A stretch of 64,000 bases of DNA, taken from contig NC_060063.1 in NCBI RefSeq assembly GCF_020283565.1, forward strand, positions 25,846,777 to 25,910,776, written 5' to 3'. The notes under the pieces were generated by a model. It did no database searches. It was not told where the DNA came from and saw only the letters and a list, made by a program, of their open reading frames with translations. The translations under genes were made by a program, and so were the position numbers. The stretch is from Trifolium pratense (lineage: Eukaryota > Streptophyta > Magnoliopsida > Fabales > Fabaceae). Below, in pieces: positions 31,701 to 41,841 of the stretch (the stretch's first letter is position 1; every line of letters begins with the position of its first letter).

Positions 31701-34275
31701 GTGCTTCTTCTTCTTTACATGCTTCAAGTTGACGGAGACAAATTTCAATCTCCTTGTCCCATTCCTCTTCCAAATCATCAATGGAATTAACAATTACTCT
31801 TTCTAATGGTAGGGATGGTGTTTCTTCCACTAAGACATCTTCTACCACTTCCTCAATCACGTCAACCTTGTAACATTGTGGCTCATCATCATGGTGTTTC
31901 ATAGCTTTGAACACGTTAAACATGACTTGTTCCCCATGTGTTCTCAACATAAGTTCTCCCATCTCAACATCAATCAATGCTCTTCCGGTAGCTAAGAATG
32001 GCCTACCCAATAATAACGGTTCTACATCTGCATCATCTTCCATATCAAGGATGACGAAATCAGCCGGAAAAACAAACTCAGCAACTCTTACCAAAACATC
32101 ATGAAGTACGCCGTAAGGATGTACAATAGAACGATCAGCTAAAGAGAGCTGCATCTTTGTAGGCTTTGCAACAGCTCCGGGTATCTTCTTCATCATTGAC
32201 AATGGCATTAGGTTGATGCTCGCTCCTAAATCACATAGAGCTCGACCAACGGATATGTTACCTATTGAACATGGTATGGTAAAGCTTCCAGGATCCTTCT
32301 TCTTTTGAGGAAGTTTCTTTTGGATTATGGCACTACATTCCTCTGTCATCTCCACTGTATCATCATCAAGAGGTTTCCGCTTCTTTGTCATAAGTTCTTT
32401 CATGAATTTGGCATAGACAGGCATCTGTTCCAACACTTCAGCAAAAGGAATGTTAATTTGGAGATCATGAAGCATCTTCATAAACTTTTTGAATTGTTGG
32501 TGATCATTAGCCTTTGCCTTCTTCTTGCGCGGATATGGCAATTTGGTATGGACAGAACTTTCTTTCTCCTCTACACCCTTGCCTCTCTTTTCAACTAACT
32601 TCTCATCATTTTCTTTTTCAATTTTTTTCTCTTTCTCATCTTCAACTAACTCCTCTTTCTCAATCTCAATCATTTTCTCCAACTCCTTTTCAACTTCTCC
32701 CTCATTCTCATTTTCAACTTCTCCCTCAACACTAGACTCACTCTTTTTCTTCGTTACAATCTCAGGTGAAGGAACCACTCTATTTCTCAAATTAATCGCC
32801 TTGCAACTTTCATTCCTCGGATTATCCTTTGTAGAACCTTCAAAACCATTATTTTGAGTAGCCGCGAATTGCCTTGACAATTGTCCAACTTGAGTTTCCA
32901 AGTTCTTAATTGAGGCTTCATGATTCTTGTTGGCAATATCTTGGTTGGCTTTCATTTGATCTTGGCTAACCTTCATAGCTTCGAAGTTGCCTTGAGTTAC
33001 CTTTATGAATTGAGTAAGCGTATCCTCTAATTGAGAAGGTCTCCTTTGTTGAGAGTTTTGTGAAGAAGATTGTTGTTGAGATTGATTTGAGTTTTGATTT
33101 CCTCCCCAACCAAAGTTTGGATGATCTCTCCAACCTGGGTTATAAGTGTTTGAATATGGATCATACTTTGGGTTGTTCCTTTTGAAGTTGGCTAGGTACT
33201 TTGCCTCTTCTGACCCTTCAGGAAAACATTGGCCATTAGCATGTCCTTGTCCACAAAAATCACATTTCACTTCATTAGCTGCCATGACTGGCATTTGGGC
33301 ATTAGGAGTGCTAGTGAGGTGTTTCAACACAGCTGCCATTTGAGAATTCATCAATGTAGATTGGGCCAAAAGAGCAGTTTGAGTATCAAGCTCTATCATG
33401 CCTGCCTTCTTCTTTGCACCACGATCATTTTCAACTCTGTATTCATTTTGAGCCATGGATTCCACCAACTCTCTAGCTTGAGTTTGATTTTTATTTTTCA
33501 AAGATCCACCTGCCGATGCATCTAGAAACATTCTAGTTTGAGCTCTCAATCCTTGTGTGAAATGCTGCATCTGAGTATGACTATCGAGCCCATGCTTAGG
33601 ACACTTCTTCAGGCACAGTTTGAATCTTTCCCAGGCATCATACAATGTTTCGGAGTCTCCTTGCTCAAAACTTGTAATGTCAGCTCTTCTTTCAAGATAC
33701 TTATGAATTGGAAAGTACCTATCCATGAATTTCATCTCTAGCTCTTGCCAAGTAGTGATGGTGTTAGGTGGTATTGTGTCCAGCCAGTCTTTAGCTCTTC
33801 CAGTTAACGAGTACTTGAAAAGCCTTAATCTTTTATCTGATTCAGATACTCCTGGTGGGTCTGTATAGTCACAAGCTTCATAGAAATGCTCCAGGTGGAG
33901 ATTGGGACATTGTGTTTCTGCCCCTGAGTATTGATTCTCTTTGAGGGCGCTGAGCACTGAATTCTTGATATCAAATGACACATGATTTCTCGGTTGAAAA
34001 CCCAGATTGGCAAGCTCTCCATTGTTTCTTTGGCCATAGTCACCTAATGTCCTTTCAGGCACAACTGGTGGAGGTGGTGGTGGATTTCCAGCCATGATGT
34101 TGGCTTCGTTGTCCGATGTGTCTGGACTAGAAACCACTTCTTCACAACTTTCTTGTGCAACACCTGCTAACCGGGCAACCTCTCGGGCTAACCGAACTGC
34201 TTTTCTGTTTGCTTTAGCTGTTTTCTCTATTTCAGGATCAAAGATTAGTTCTCTTGCTACTCTCCTACCTTGCAT
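28732..34275 (-). CDS. Athila gag-pol polyprotein, single open frame of 1,847 aa
   Basis: Domains in order: gag (about 100-290, with RAKDWLDTIPPNTITTWQEL); zinc knuckle CDFCGQGHANGQC (338-350, one residue shorter than usual between C2 and H); aspartic protease DLGASIN (682-688); reverse transcriptase with FLDGYSGYNQI (about 1064) and catalytic FMDDF (1128-1132); RNase H with CDASDYAVGAVLG, TEKELLA and FSDH; integrase with an HHCC zinc finger (CDNC near 1523-1526) and D1555, D1614, E1650, an exact D,D35E spacing. No stop or frameshift separates gag from pol, as is usual in this lineage. The start is the first ATG, at 34275, soon after the PBS. All catalytic residues are present, so this copy may be active. 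Confidence 0.96.
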   Translation of the reverse strand: MQGRRVARELIFDPEIEKTAKANRKAVRLAREVARLAGVAQESCEEVVSSPDTSDNEANIMAGNPPPPPPVVPERTLGDYGQRNNGELANLGFQPRNHVSFDIKNSVLSALKENQYSGAETQCPNLHLEHFYEACDYTDPPGVSESDKRLRLFKYSLTGRAKDWLDTIPPNTITTWQELEMKFMDRYFPIHKYLERRADITSFEQGDSETLYDAWERFKLCLKKCPKHGLDSHTQMQHFTQGLRAQTRMFLDASAGGSLKNKNQTQARELVESMAQNEYRVENDRGAKKKAGMIELDTQTALLAQSTLMNSQMAAVLKHLTSTPNAQMPVMAANEVKCDFCGQGHANGQCFPEGSEEAKYLANFKRNNPKYDPYSNTYNPGWRDHPNFGWGGNQNSNQSQQQSSSQNSQQRRPSQLEDTLTQFIKVTQGNFEAMKVSQDQMKANQDIANKNHEASIKNLETQVGQLSRQFAATQNNGFEGSTKDNPRNESCKAINLRNRVVPSPEIVTKKKSESSVEGEVENENEGEVEKELEKMIEIEKEELVEDEKEKKIEKENDEKLVEKRGKGVEEKESSVHTKLPYPRKKKAKANDHQQFKKFMKMLHDLQINIPFAEVLEQMPVYAKFMKELMTKKRKPLDDDTVEMTEECSAIIQKKLPQKKKDPGSFTIPCSIGNISVGRALCDLGASINLMPLSMMKKIPGAVAKPTKMQLSLADRSIVHPYGVLHDVLVRVAEFVFPADFVILDMEDDADVEPLLLGRPFLATGRALIDVEMGELMLRTHGEQVMFNVFKAMKHHDDEPQCYKVDVIEEVVEDVLVEETPSLPLERVIVNSIDDLEEEWDKEIEICLRQLEACKEEEAQKDFENVYAVEEKASGKEDLKVTIPELKELPPHLKYVFLGEDASQPAIISSRLSSLEAEKLTRVLRENKEAMGWSISDLKGISPGFCMHKIKMEDEYKPVVQPQRRLNPTMKEVVKKEVLKLLEAGMIYPISDSAWVSPVHVVPKKGGMTVVRNEKNELIPTRTVTGWRMCIDYRRLNSATRKDHFPLPFMDQMLERLAGQAYYCFLDGYSGYNQIVVDPADQEKTAFTCPFGVFAYRKMPFGLCNAPATFQRCMLSIFADMMENSIEVFMDDFSVFGKSFDHCLANLNAVLKRCISTNLVLNWEKCHFMVKEGIVLGHKISSKGIQVDQAKIEVIKDLPPPVNVKGVRSFLGHAGFYRRFIKDFSKIAKPLSNLLVKENEFKFDDECLNAFVVIKEKLVTAPIIVAPNWDLPFELMCDASDYAVGAVLGQRHAKFFHAIYYASKVLNENQINYTTTEKELLAIVFALEKFRSYLIGSKVVVFSDHSALKYLLTKGDSKPRLLRWVLLLQEFDLEIKDKKGVENVVADHLSRLENPMVTTKEKCINEEFPDEKLLMVSKRPWFADMANFKAGNEIPEDYSYQQKKKFFRDANFYFWDDPYLFKVGQDGLIRRCVDEEEAQSIMWHCHSSPYGGHHSGPRTAAKVLQSGFFWPTLFADCVEFARRCDNCQRTGNVSKRDEMPLNQLLEVEPFDCWGIDFMGPFPSSRSNLHILVCVDYVTKWVEAIPCQANDSHTVVKFLKENIFTRFGVPRILISDGGKHFCNKYLENVLEKYNVKHKVATPYHPQTSGQVEVSNRQLKQILEKTVSTSRKDWSMKLNDTLWAYRTAFKTHLGFSPYQLVYGKSCHLPVELEHKAYWAVKFLNFDAGLAGEKRLLKLNELEEWRMQAYENAVIFKARTKKYHDKGLVRKEFKKGQQVLLFNSRLRLFPGKLMSRWSGPFVIKEVFPHGAVEIFTPGEEEKSFKVNGQRLKFYKGGDFNRHKVAVLFKDP

Positions 34276-34451
34276 AAACAACCAGAAAATACCTTAAGAA
34301 GCAACTGCACTACACAAGAATGAAAATGAAAATAAAATTCAGAACTTATATATTTTTTTTATATATTTATAATTAAAATAAACAAAAACTTAATCAATAA
34401 AACAATAAAATTTAAAAGTATGACTCAATTGCCTTGTTGATTTAATCAACA

Positions 34452-34474
34452 ATCCCCGGCAGCGGCGCCAAAAA
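34452..34474 (-). promoter_or_regulatory. Athila primer-binding site
   Basis: TTTTTGGCGCCGCTGCCGGG lies within two bases of the 5' LTR end. TGGCGCCG...CCGGGG is the tRNA-Asp-like primer site of Athila/Calypso elements. Confidence 0.8.
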
Positions 34475-35328
34475 CTTGATGAAAATTTTGCAAGTGTACT
34501 AAATAGCCGTCAAGTAGTATAATAAAATCGTTCTCTCCGCAGGGATTGTTCTAAATCAATTGTAAATTGAAGACATACTTATGTAAATTGACATAAATTG
34601 TAAAAGGGGGTTCTTGTTTGGTTTCAAGTTCAAATTTTTAAACTTTGGAATTACTTTGGTGTTTAGATTGATGTAAGAAAAGCGATTGGTCCTTTTTGGG
34701 TCATCTAATTACTATTTTTCTTGGTAATTTCATGTATGATTACAAATTACTCAACTTTAGTTTCACGATTAGATTAAATCAAAAATAATTATGCCCAATG
34801 TCTTGGTAACATAATCCTCTCCCTTGATCATCGATCCCTAATGTCTTAGGTAATCTATGATCAATTGAGGTTTATAACCTTTAATCCTTTAATCTCAATT
34901 AACAATCCAAAATGTCTTAAGTTAAAGTTAATTGATTAATCATTCCTAGATCGATGATTTATTTCTATTGTCATAGTAAAACAAATCATTGCAATCATCA
35001 TATAAGTCGCGAATTCATACAAAGCATTAAGCACGAAGAACAATCAATAGAAACTAACTTCGTAATTTATTAATCATATCATATGACAATCACATAATTC
35101 AAGATCAAAAGTAATTAGAATCACCTAAGGACCAATCATGAGAATTTAGCTAGACATTGCAAATTCAGAAATTACATCAAATAAAATGAAAGAAAGCATG
35201 TTTACAAGAAGAATCTTGATGTGTTTCCACACTGGAATCCTTGCTTGATCGCTCTTGATCCTCCAAAATCGCTCCAAATGCTGTTCTTAGTGTCAAAAAT
35301 TCGATAATGATCCAGATCTGATGTTTCC

Positions 35329-35340
35329 CTTTTATAAAAA
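35329..35340 (-). promoter_or_regulatory. TATA box of the Athila 5' LTR
   Basis: TTTTTATAAAAGGG on the minus strand lies 20-180 bp downstream of the GC-rich motif cluster, the position expected for the element's promoter. Confidence 0.6.
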
Positions 35341-35357
35341 TGATCAAAAGTAACGTT

Positions 35358-35508
35358 TTCCGCCTGAGGCACAGAATTTCCGCCCCAGGCGTAAGAAGTT
35401 ACGTTTCAGGCACAAGAATTTCGCCTGAAACGGCAAAACAGTGAGCAAACCAGCTTCTTCAGTGAAATTTCCGCCCCAGGCGCAAAGAATTCCGCCCCAG
35501 GCGTAAAA
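35358..35508 (-). repeat. GC-rich motif cluster in the Athila U3
   Basis: Four or five copies of CGCCCCAGGCG or CGCCTGAGGC / CGCCTGAAACGG, each near-palindromic, just upstream of the TATA box. The same cluster is at 24685-24835 in the other LTR. Confidence 0.75.
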
Positions 35509-35653
35509 ATGCTATATAATCCACCAATTTTCATTTGCTATCTTTCTTCGCATGTAGCTTCAAATCAATGTCTTCTTCTTCATGATTTAGGTCAAAAACC
35601 TCTAAAAACACTTGAAAATGGTCTTTATTTCCATGTAATGACTAACGTCATCA

Positions 35654-36828
35654 GATGTCAAGACAGACTTTAGCAGAACCAGACGACCACCAAAGGACAA
35701 GAAACGACTCTTCCACCCGGATAATCTATTCTTTATACGAATCAACATCGGTTCCCAAAAACTCAAACGTCTCGGATCGCCCCCAATCTGAAGACCCAGA
35801 TAAAGGAAAGGAATCTTTCCCACTTTACAACCTAGAGCAGACGCAGCTTCGCCCAACCAGGAATCAGGAATATTAACCCCAACCAACATACTTTTATTAA
35901 AATTAACTTTCAGGCCTGACATAGTCTCAAAAAGCACATGAACAGCTCGCAAAGCCCGAACATTTGCCCAACTTTTGACCCCCAACAAAAGAGTGTCATC
36001 TGCAAACTGAAGGTGTGACACCGTCATCGAACCCTGCTCTCCAATACTGTATCCCGTGAACAAATTTTGCGCTATCATCGCCTCCATAAGCACATTTAAT
36101 CCCTCAGCAGCCAGCAAAAAGAGAAAAGGGGACAGCGGGTCACCTTGCCTAAGACCGCGCTGGAGAGAGAATTCATCAGTCGGACTACCATTAACTAACA
36201 CAGACACCGAAGCCGTACTGACACACTCACGAATCCACTTCCTCCATAGAGTTGGAAAAGACATTCTCCCCATAACATCATCCAGATACCCCAAGTCCAC
36301 TGAGTCGTAGGCCTTCTCAAAATCTACCTTAAACAACATTAGATCCTTCTTAAACTTCCGCGCCTCATCCACCACCTCATTTGCAATAAGAATACCGTCG
36401 AGGATTTGTCTATCCTTCACAAACGCCGACTGAGATTCGGAAATCACGCTACCAATCACTGTACGCAACCTATTCGCTAAAACCTTCGCCAAAATTTTAT
36501 ACAGGCTTCCCACAAGTGAAATAGGGCGAAAGTCGTTTAACCTTTGAGGACTATCAATTTTAGGGATCAAAACAATAAAAGTAGAATTTAAACCCTTTGT
36601 CAACTTGCCATTACGGTGAAAATCCGAAAGAAAACGCATTATGTCACCCCGTAGCTCAGCCCAAAAATCTTTAATAAAACCTAGATTAATCCCGTCTGGG
36701 CCAGGACTTTTATAACTGTCACAATCCCACACAGCTGATTTCACCTCATCCTCTGTGAACGGTTTGGTTAAACCAGCACTCTCCGCCTGATTTAGGTTTT
36801 TAAACAGGAGGTCATCAACCCCTGGTGA
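35654..36828 (-). pseudogene. LINE copy 2 ORF2, reverse transcriptase fingers and palm
   Basis: Open from the truncation point to the Athila junction. It shows SPGPDGI, LIPKIDSPQRLNDFRPIS, DFEKAYDSVD and the catalytic HLQFADDTLLL, all reverse transcriptase blocks. It ends at LLKSVLTS, where the Athila LTR interrupts it; the next residues in frame are LTR sequence. Coding resumes across the insert at 23803 with SLPVYTLS. Unlike copy 1 it keeps TGG (Trp) where copy 1 has TGA. The endonuclease is missing through 5' truncation, so the element was dead on arrival even before the Athila insertion. Confidence 0.9.
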
Positions 36829-36871
36829 ACAGATTTAATTTAAATTTTTTGAAAAAAAAAAATGAAAGTGT

Positions 36872-36972
36872 AAAAAATTAGATTTTAAAAGGGTAAAATT
36901 GGAATATTTTGTAATTTATAGGGGTGAATGTATAATTGTTGGGGTATAAAAGAAAATTTCCCGGTTTTTTTA
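36872..36972 (-). repeat. Right arm of the inverted pair bracketing the LINE/Athila nest
   Basis: Read on minus: CCGGGAAATTTTC, then ATACCCCAACAATTATAC, CACCCCTATAAATTAC and CCAATTTTACCC. Same order as the arm at 21893-21990 and roughly two-thirds to three-quarters alike. Confidence 0.5.
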
Positions 36973-37508
36973 TAAGAGATTAGACCTGGCTCAAGTGCAT
37001 GTACCATATGGGCCATGGAATTGAGCCTAAAAAAAATGAGGACCTAAAATAAATGTTATGTAGTAGTAATAAATAGGCAGTACAATTAACTTGAATGTTG
37101 TGATTTTGTGAATTACACATATTGACCGGTAATTCATATGAATCATAATCTTAATTTTTTAATATAGATCTAAAACTATACAGAAGGATTTTATTGATTT
37201 GGAAGGAAAAAAAGAAAGAAAGTGAGAATGAAGGAAAATACGAAAATCAATTAATGAATCTAGACTAAATTCTAAGATAAATTTCAAAAAAATTCTCTAA
37301 AAATAAGCTATTTTAAATAGCTTTTCATAAAAAAAATTTGTAGAAATGTGGGAATGAAGATCTGAAAAAAGAGTGAATGTGAGTGAAATTTGTAGCGGGT
37401 TAATTTACACTCCGCGGTGATTTGGTGAAAACGGAAGCAAAGCCTTGAAAGCAATATAGCGACGACGGTTGGACATGAACCGCCGCCATCGTTATGTCGC
37501 AATTCAGC
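36973..37508. other. Intergenic DNA
   Basis: No gene; a short minus ORF at 37308-37502 has no recognisable content. Confidence 0.5.
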
Positions 37509-37563
37509 AAATACTTTGTAGTGTTTTTTTTTTTTTTTTTTTTTTTTGAAATACTTTGTAGTG
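37509..37563 (-). mobile_element. Tail-only retroposition: poly(A) flanked by 15-bp TSD
   Basis: AAATACTTTGTAGTG occurs at 37509-37523 and 37549-37563. Between them are 24 T and one G, and nothing else. On minus this is C plus A24: a LINE or SINE copy truncated almost to its tail. Confidence 0.75.
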
Positions 37564-37820
37564 TTAGTCTAGATCTAATGTAGATTAGACTACCTTGTTG
37601 GTCAATCTGACCTATTTTTATTCATATTCGTCATATTATGTGAGTATAATTTCTTCCAATATTTGTATTCAAAAACTCTATAAATTCATATTTAGGAAAG
37701 ATTAGGATTCATCATTATTTTTACCATAAAAGATAAAAACCAATATATAGTTACATCACATCTTATTTAATCTAATAACGAGATTTATTAATTCAATAAA
37801 AACAAACTTATACGTCATCA

Positions 37821-37932
37821 TGAACTTAGTTCAATTGATAAAGAATGTCACATTTTATATGTAAGAGTCGAATGTCGAATTTCGGACACCCCACTTATAA
37901 TTTCTAACCACTAGACTAGTAGCTACCTAAAA
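37821..37932 (+). mobile_element. Worn tRNA-derived SINE, relative of 12598-12736
   Basis: CTTAGTTCAATTGATAAAGA (A box region), TCACATTTTATATGTAAGAG, and CTAACCACTAGAC near the end align with the copy at 12598. The B box is degraded. Confidence 0.55.
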
Positions 37933-37976
37933 ACTTATACAAACCATAGTTCCTAGCCTAAATTTTCATTTATGAA

Positions 37977-38180
37977 CTAGCTACAAACCCGTGCGTACGC
38001 ACGGGACGCGCCTTCGGCGCGTTATATTGCGTCGGGGCGTTAGGTCGTAAGAGGTCTTCGGCGCGTTGCACGCGCCTTCGGCGCATTAAGAAGTTGGTTT
38101 CAACGAAATTAATTTTATAAATAGAAAGAATTAATTGATTTAAATTGTTGTGTTATAATTCATTGACATAACGATCAATT
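37977..38180 (-). mobile_element. Helitron 3' end A, multi-hairpin type
   Basis: Reading on minus toward 37977: stem-loops built on ACGCGCCTTCGGCGCGT (38006-38022; a relative is near 38065-38090), then the perfect 18-nt palindrome CCCGTGCGTACGCACGGG (37988-38005), seven bases, CTAG (37977-37980), and host T. The 200-bp end is homologous to 41988-42180. Confidence 0.82.
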
Positions 38181-38647
38181 TAATTAGTTTATTAAAAAGT
38201 GTATTAGTGAAACAAAAATTCAAAATATTGTTGTCTATCATGGACTTATCTTTTAGGCCTGAGTCTGACCTTTTGAAAGCCTAATGTGACTTGTTAGCCT
38301 GTTTAAAAACCTATTTTACATGAACATATTTAAATAAATAATTATATTTATTTTTAAATATACGTATAACTAATAAACCAATGTCCTTTTGATAATTAAC
38401 ATGACATTTTAGAAAATTTGACTATATATGTCATCATATTTCAATTCTAGTTTATAATAATACATTTATATATGTGAAAAACTTATGTAGATTAATAAAC
38501 TTAAAATACTGAAAAAGTTAATAAATCTACAATTTAGTTAAAGTACAAATTTTAATATATAAATAATTATAGTAGTAAAAATATTATTCATATCAACTTA
38601 AATAGGTCGGCCTAGTAGGCTAAAATGTTTTTTTAATTGTCGGTAGT
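38181..38647. other. Probable Helitron A interior
   Basis: AT-rich, no gene. GGCCTGAGTCTGACC-type words at 38261 foreshadow the tandem repeats that follow. Confidence 0.45.
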
Positions 38648-40165
38648 CTGACCTATTTAACTAAATATAAAAATATATTGGCCTGAGCATATGCTAGGCC
38701 ATAGGCCCATGTAAGTATATTGAGGGCTTATATTAATTACGACATCGACATATTGTCAAATTTATTTTTATATTATCAAATAATTATTTATAAAATAATT
38801 CTTTCTTTTTAGATTATTAACTTAGACTTATTAAAATATCTTGGCCTGAGCCTATGCTAGGCCATAGGCCCGTGTAGGTATATTGAGGGCTTATGTTAAT
38901 TACAACATTGACATATTGTCAATTTTTTTTATATTATCAAATAACTTTTTATAAAATAATTCTTTCTTTTTATATTATTAACTTATGTGTATATTAGTTT
39001 TTTCAAATTGATTTATCAAGAATAAATTTTATGTGTATGATAAATATTTTAAATTTTTTTAATAGTTAAAATTGTTAATTTCTTTATTGTTAAGCATGAA
39101 GGAGTACTGCAATGTGTTTTTTTAAGCAAGAAGGAGTGCAATGTTACCAGTTTTGTTTCTTCCTGTTGCAGGAGAAAGGAGTAGTAGCTACTACAAAAGT
39201 GTTTTAGAGTGAGACTTTGACCGCAACAACTCACATCATGTGATAAATTTTAATCTTATCATAAAAAGTCATCAGTATCCCTATTTGTTTTTCTTCTATT
39301 TATTAGTAAACAGTTTTTTATTTTGTCTTGCACTTAGCAAAATGACATAAAATGACATATTTAACTAAATTGACTTATAAAAATATCTTGACCTGAGCCT
39401 ATGCTAGGCCATAGTCCCATGTAGGTATATTGATGGCTTATATTAATTACAACATCGACATATTGTCAAATTTATTTTTATATTATCAAATAATTATTTA
39501 TAAAATAATTCTTTCTTTTTAGATTATTAACTTAGACTTATTAAAATATTTTGGCCTGAGCCTATGCTAGGCCATAGGCCCGTGTAGGTAGGTATATTGA
39601 CGGCTTATGTTAATTACGACATTTATATATTGTCATTTTTTTTATATTATCAAATAACTTTTTATAAAATAGTTCTTTCTTTTTATATTATTAACTTATG
39701 TGTATATTAGTTTTTTCAAATTGTTTTATCAAGAATAAATTTTATGTGTATGATAAATATTTTAAATTTTTTTAATAGTTAAAATTGTTAATTTATTTAT
39801 CGTTAAGCATGAAGGAGAAAGAGTACTGCAATGTATTTTTTTAAGCAAGAAGGAGTGCAATGTTACCAGTTTTGTTTTTCCTGTTGCAGAAGAAAGGAGT
39901 AGTAGCTACTACAAAAGTGTTTTAGAGTGAGACTTTGACCGCAACAACTCACATCATGTGATAAATTTTAATCTTATCATAAAAAGTCATCAGTATCCCT
40001 ATTTTTTTTTTTCTATTTATTAGTAAACAGTTTTTTATTTTGTCTTGCACTCAACAAAATGACATAAAATGACATATTTAACTAAATGGACTTATAAAAA
40101 TATCTTGGCTGAGCCTATGCTAGGCCATAGGCCCATGTAGGTATATTGATGGCTTATATTAATTA
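38648..40165. repeat. Two tandem copies (plus a partial third) of a ~710-bp unit
   Basis: GGCCTGAGCCTATGCTAGGC occurs near 38680, 38843, 39390, 39553 and 40107, with matching steps of 710-717 bp. Each unit also holds GGAGTGCAATGTTACCAG and GAGTAGTAGCTACTACAAAA. Further partial copies: about 40385 and 45186-45625. Confidence 0.85.
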
Positions 40166-40486
40166 CAACATCGAAAAAATATTTGTTGATTAATAAACTT
40201 AAACTACTGAAAAAGTTAATAAATTTATAATTTAATCAAAGTACAAATTTTAATATATAAATAATTATAGTAGTAAAAAATATTATTCATATTAACTTAA
40301 ATAGACCGGCCTTGTAAGCTAAAAGGTTTTTTTAATGGCCTGCAGTCTGACCTATTTAACTAAATAGACTTATAAAAATATATTGGCCCGAGTCTATGCT
40401 AGGCCATAGGCCCATGTAGGTATTGAGGGCTTATATTTATTGACAAAAAAACATTTTCCATTGTTTTGATTTAGTGACAAAAAAAA

Positions 40487-40640
40487 ACATCGCATTTAAA
40501 ATAGTTTGAATTGATCGATTGCCTATCGACATTTTCCAGTGTTTTGATCAGTGGATAACTCTCACTGTAAGTGCAATCGATTTGTTTCATTGACACACAT
40601 TATTGCAATCACTATTTTAATTATATACTAAATTTTATTT
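40487..40640. repeat. ~180-bp repeat, copy 1 of 3
   Basis: Begins CATTGCATTTAAAATAGTTT, then TTTTCCAGTGTTTTGATCAG and TTGCAATCACTATTTTAATT (spaced apart). Two adjoining relatives lie at 43675-43990. Confidence 0.65.
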
Positions 40641-41574
40641 AGTGACCTTGGAGTAAGATAATACTCTAAATTCCGGATGTACTAAAAATTACGATTACAT
40701 ATAAAATTAAACATAATTAGAGATTGAGCAGAGACATAAATATCATTGACACAAACTTTTGTGATCACTATTTTAATTATACTCCCTCTAACCACAATTA
40801 TAAGAAAAACTTTATTTTTTAAGTTCACTTAAAAACTCACGTATTTAATTTATAATATAGATCAAATATATCAATTATTCAATGAATCTTGAATGTGAAC
40901 CCGTGTATATCATTCAAAATATTTTAGAAAAAAAAAAAGTTGGTTAAAAATATTTTAGAGAAGGAAACTATTGTGCCACTTGTCCCATGGAGGTTAGGAA
41001 TGACTATATGTTCATGATATGGTTGGTCTTCCCTCATATCGTTTCTCTTAGTTTTGTGGAGATCTTGGCCTGATCCCCTCCTTTTGTGCATTTTCTTTTT
41101 CAATCTTAATGTAATATTTAGGGTGCTCTTGGATAAAAAAAAGGAAAAAAAATTAGTATGAGAAAGCACGATAATATGCTATATATAGATTTAAAAGCAA
41201 AAGAATAAGTTTTTTTTTTACAATTTTAAATTAGTTATATGTTTTATGATTTTTTTTAAGGTCAATGAACCTGTTTGACTGCTCTTGTTGTTGTTTTTTT
41301 TTTTACGGTAAGTACTACTATTATTATTTAAATCAGTTTACCTATCGATTCCGCTAATTAATTGTTTGATCCTCAAAATATCAGTTCCGTATGTATAATA
41401 GAAATGCAGTCGCCAGTCCTCCTATACTTCATAATCAGGACTTGATTTTAATACTCGAGACATTGAAAGAAATGAAAGGAAAAAACATGTTGGGTAAAAA
41501 AATGTTTGAGAAAAATCAAGCTACAACACTATGATTTGATGGGATGTCTAAGGAAATTGGTCTATACTGTTGAT
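40641..41574. other. Intergenic or Helitron-interior DNA
   Basis: No gene. CTCCCTCTAACCACAATTAT at about 40782 is a single Stowaway-like end without a partner. Confidence 0.45.
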
Positions 41575-41576
41575 TA

Positions 41577-41841
41577 TTTCCTCCGGTCACAAATATAAAA
41601 AAAAAAAAAATTTACGTGGTATTTGATAAACTTAGTTAATTAATTTGTAAAATATGAGTTAAGTTTACTATATTATCCCTTTTGAAAAGTGTAAAAGTGA
41701 AATAAATGTCTAAAAAAATAGAATTAAATAAGGGTATATTAGGAATAATAATATTAATTAGTTTAGAAGTAGTTAACTTTTGCTTATAATAGTGACCAAA
41801 TATTGAAATATTTTTTTGCTTATAAATATGACCGGAGGGAG
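41577..41841. mobile_element. Stowaway-like MITE, 265 bp
   Basis: Ends TTTCCTCCGGTCACAAATAT and CTCCCTCCGGTCATATTTAT (other strand), flanked by TA on both sides. Confidence 0.75.

Larger units (their letters stand above)
23804..35653 (-). mobile_element. Complete Athila/Calypso-type Ty3 LTR retrotransposon, 11,850 bp
   Basis: It has 1,177-bp LTRs at 23804-24980 and 34477-35653, with TGATGA...TCATCA ends and perfect GATGT TSDs (23799-23803; 35654-35658). On the minus strand the order is 5' LTR, PBS, gag-pol, a repeat-rich spacer, a 490-aa ORF, a long 3' region, purine tract and 3' LTR. The extra ORF after integrase, the FMDDF reverse transcriptase and the PBS type fit the Athila lineage. LTRs read side by side show no difference, so insertion is recent; coding appears intact. 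Confidence 0.95.
34477..35653 (-). repeat. Athila 5' LTR
   Basis: 1,177 bp. Holds a CGCCCCAGGCG motif cluster (about 35360-35505), a TATA box, and the U5 end ACTTGCAAAATTTTCATCA. Confidence 0.94.
22409..36829 (-). mobile_element. LINE copy 2, 5'-truncated and split by an Athila element
   Basis: The two halves (22409-23803 and 35654-36829) join at a GATGT duplication made by the Athila insertion. On the minus strand the 3' end has a short poly(A) (T run 22409-22416). The 5' end stops inside the region between endonuclease and reverse transcriptase, so it was truncated on insertion. The LINE's own TSD is unclear: TTTTTTGAAAAA occurs on both sides but is low-complexity. Confidence 0.88.

Noticed and set aside
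22409..36856. TTTTTTGAAAAA as the TSD of LINE copy 2
   Set aside because: Low-complexity and offset from the coding ends by unexplained bases; not enough to call.
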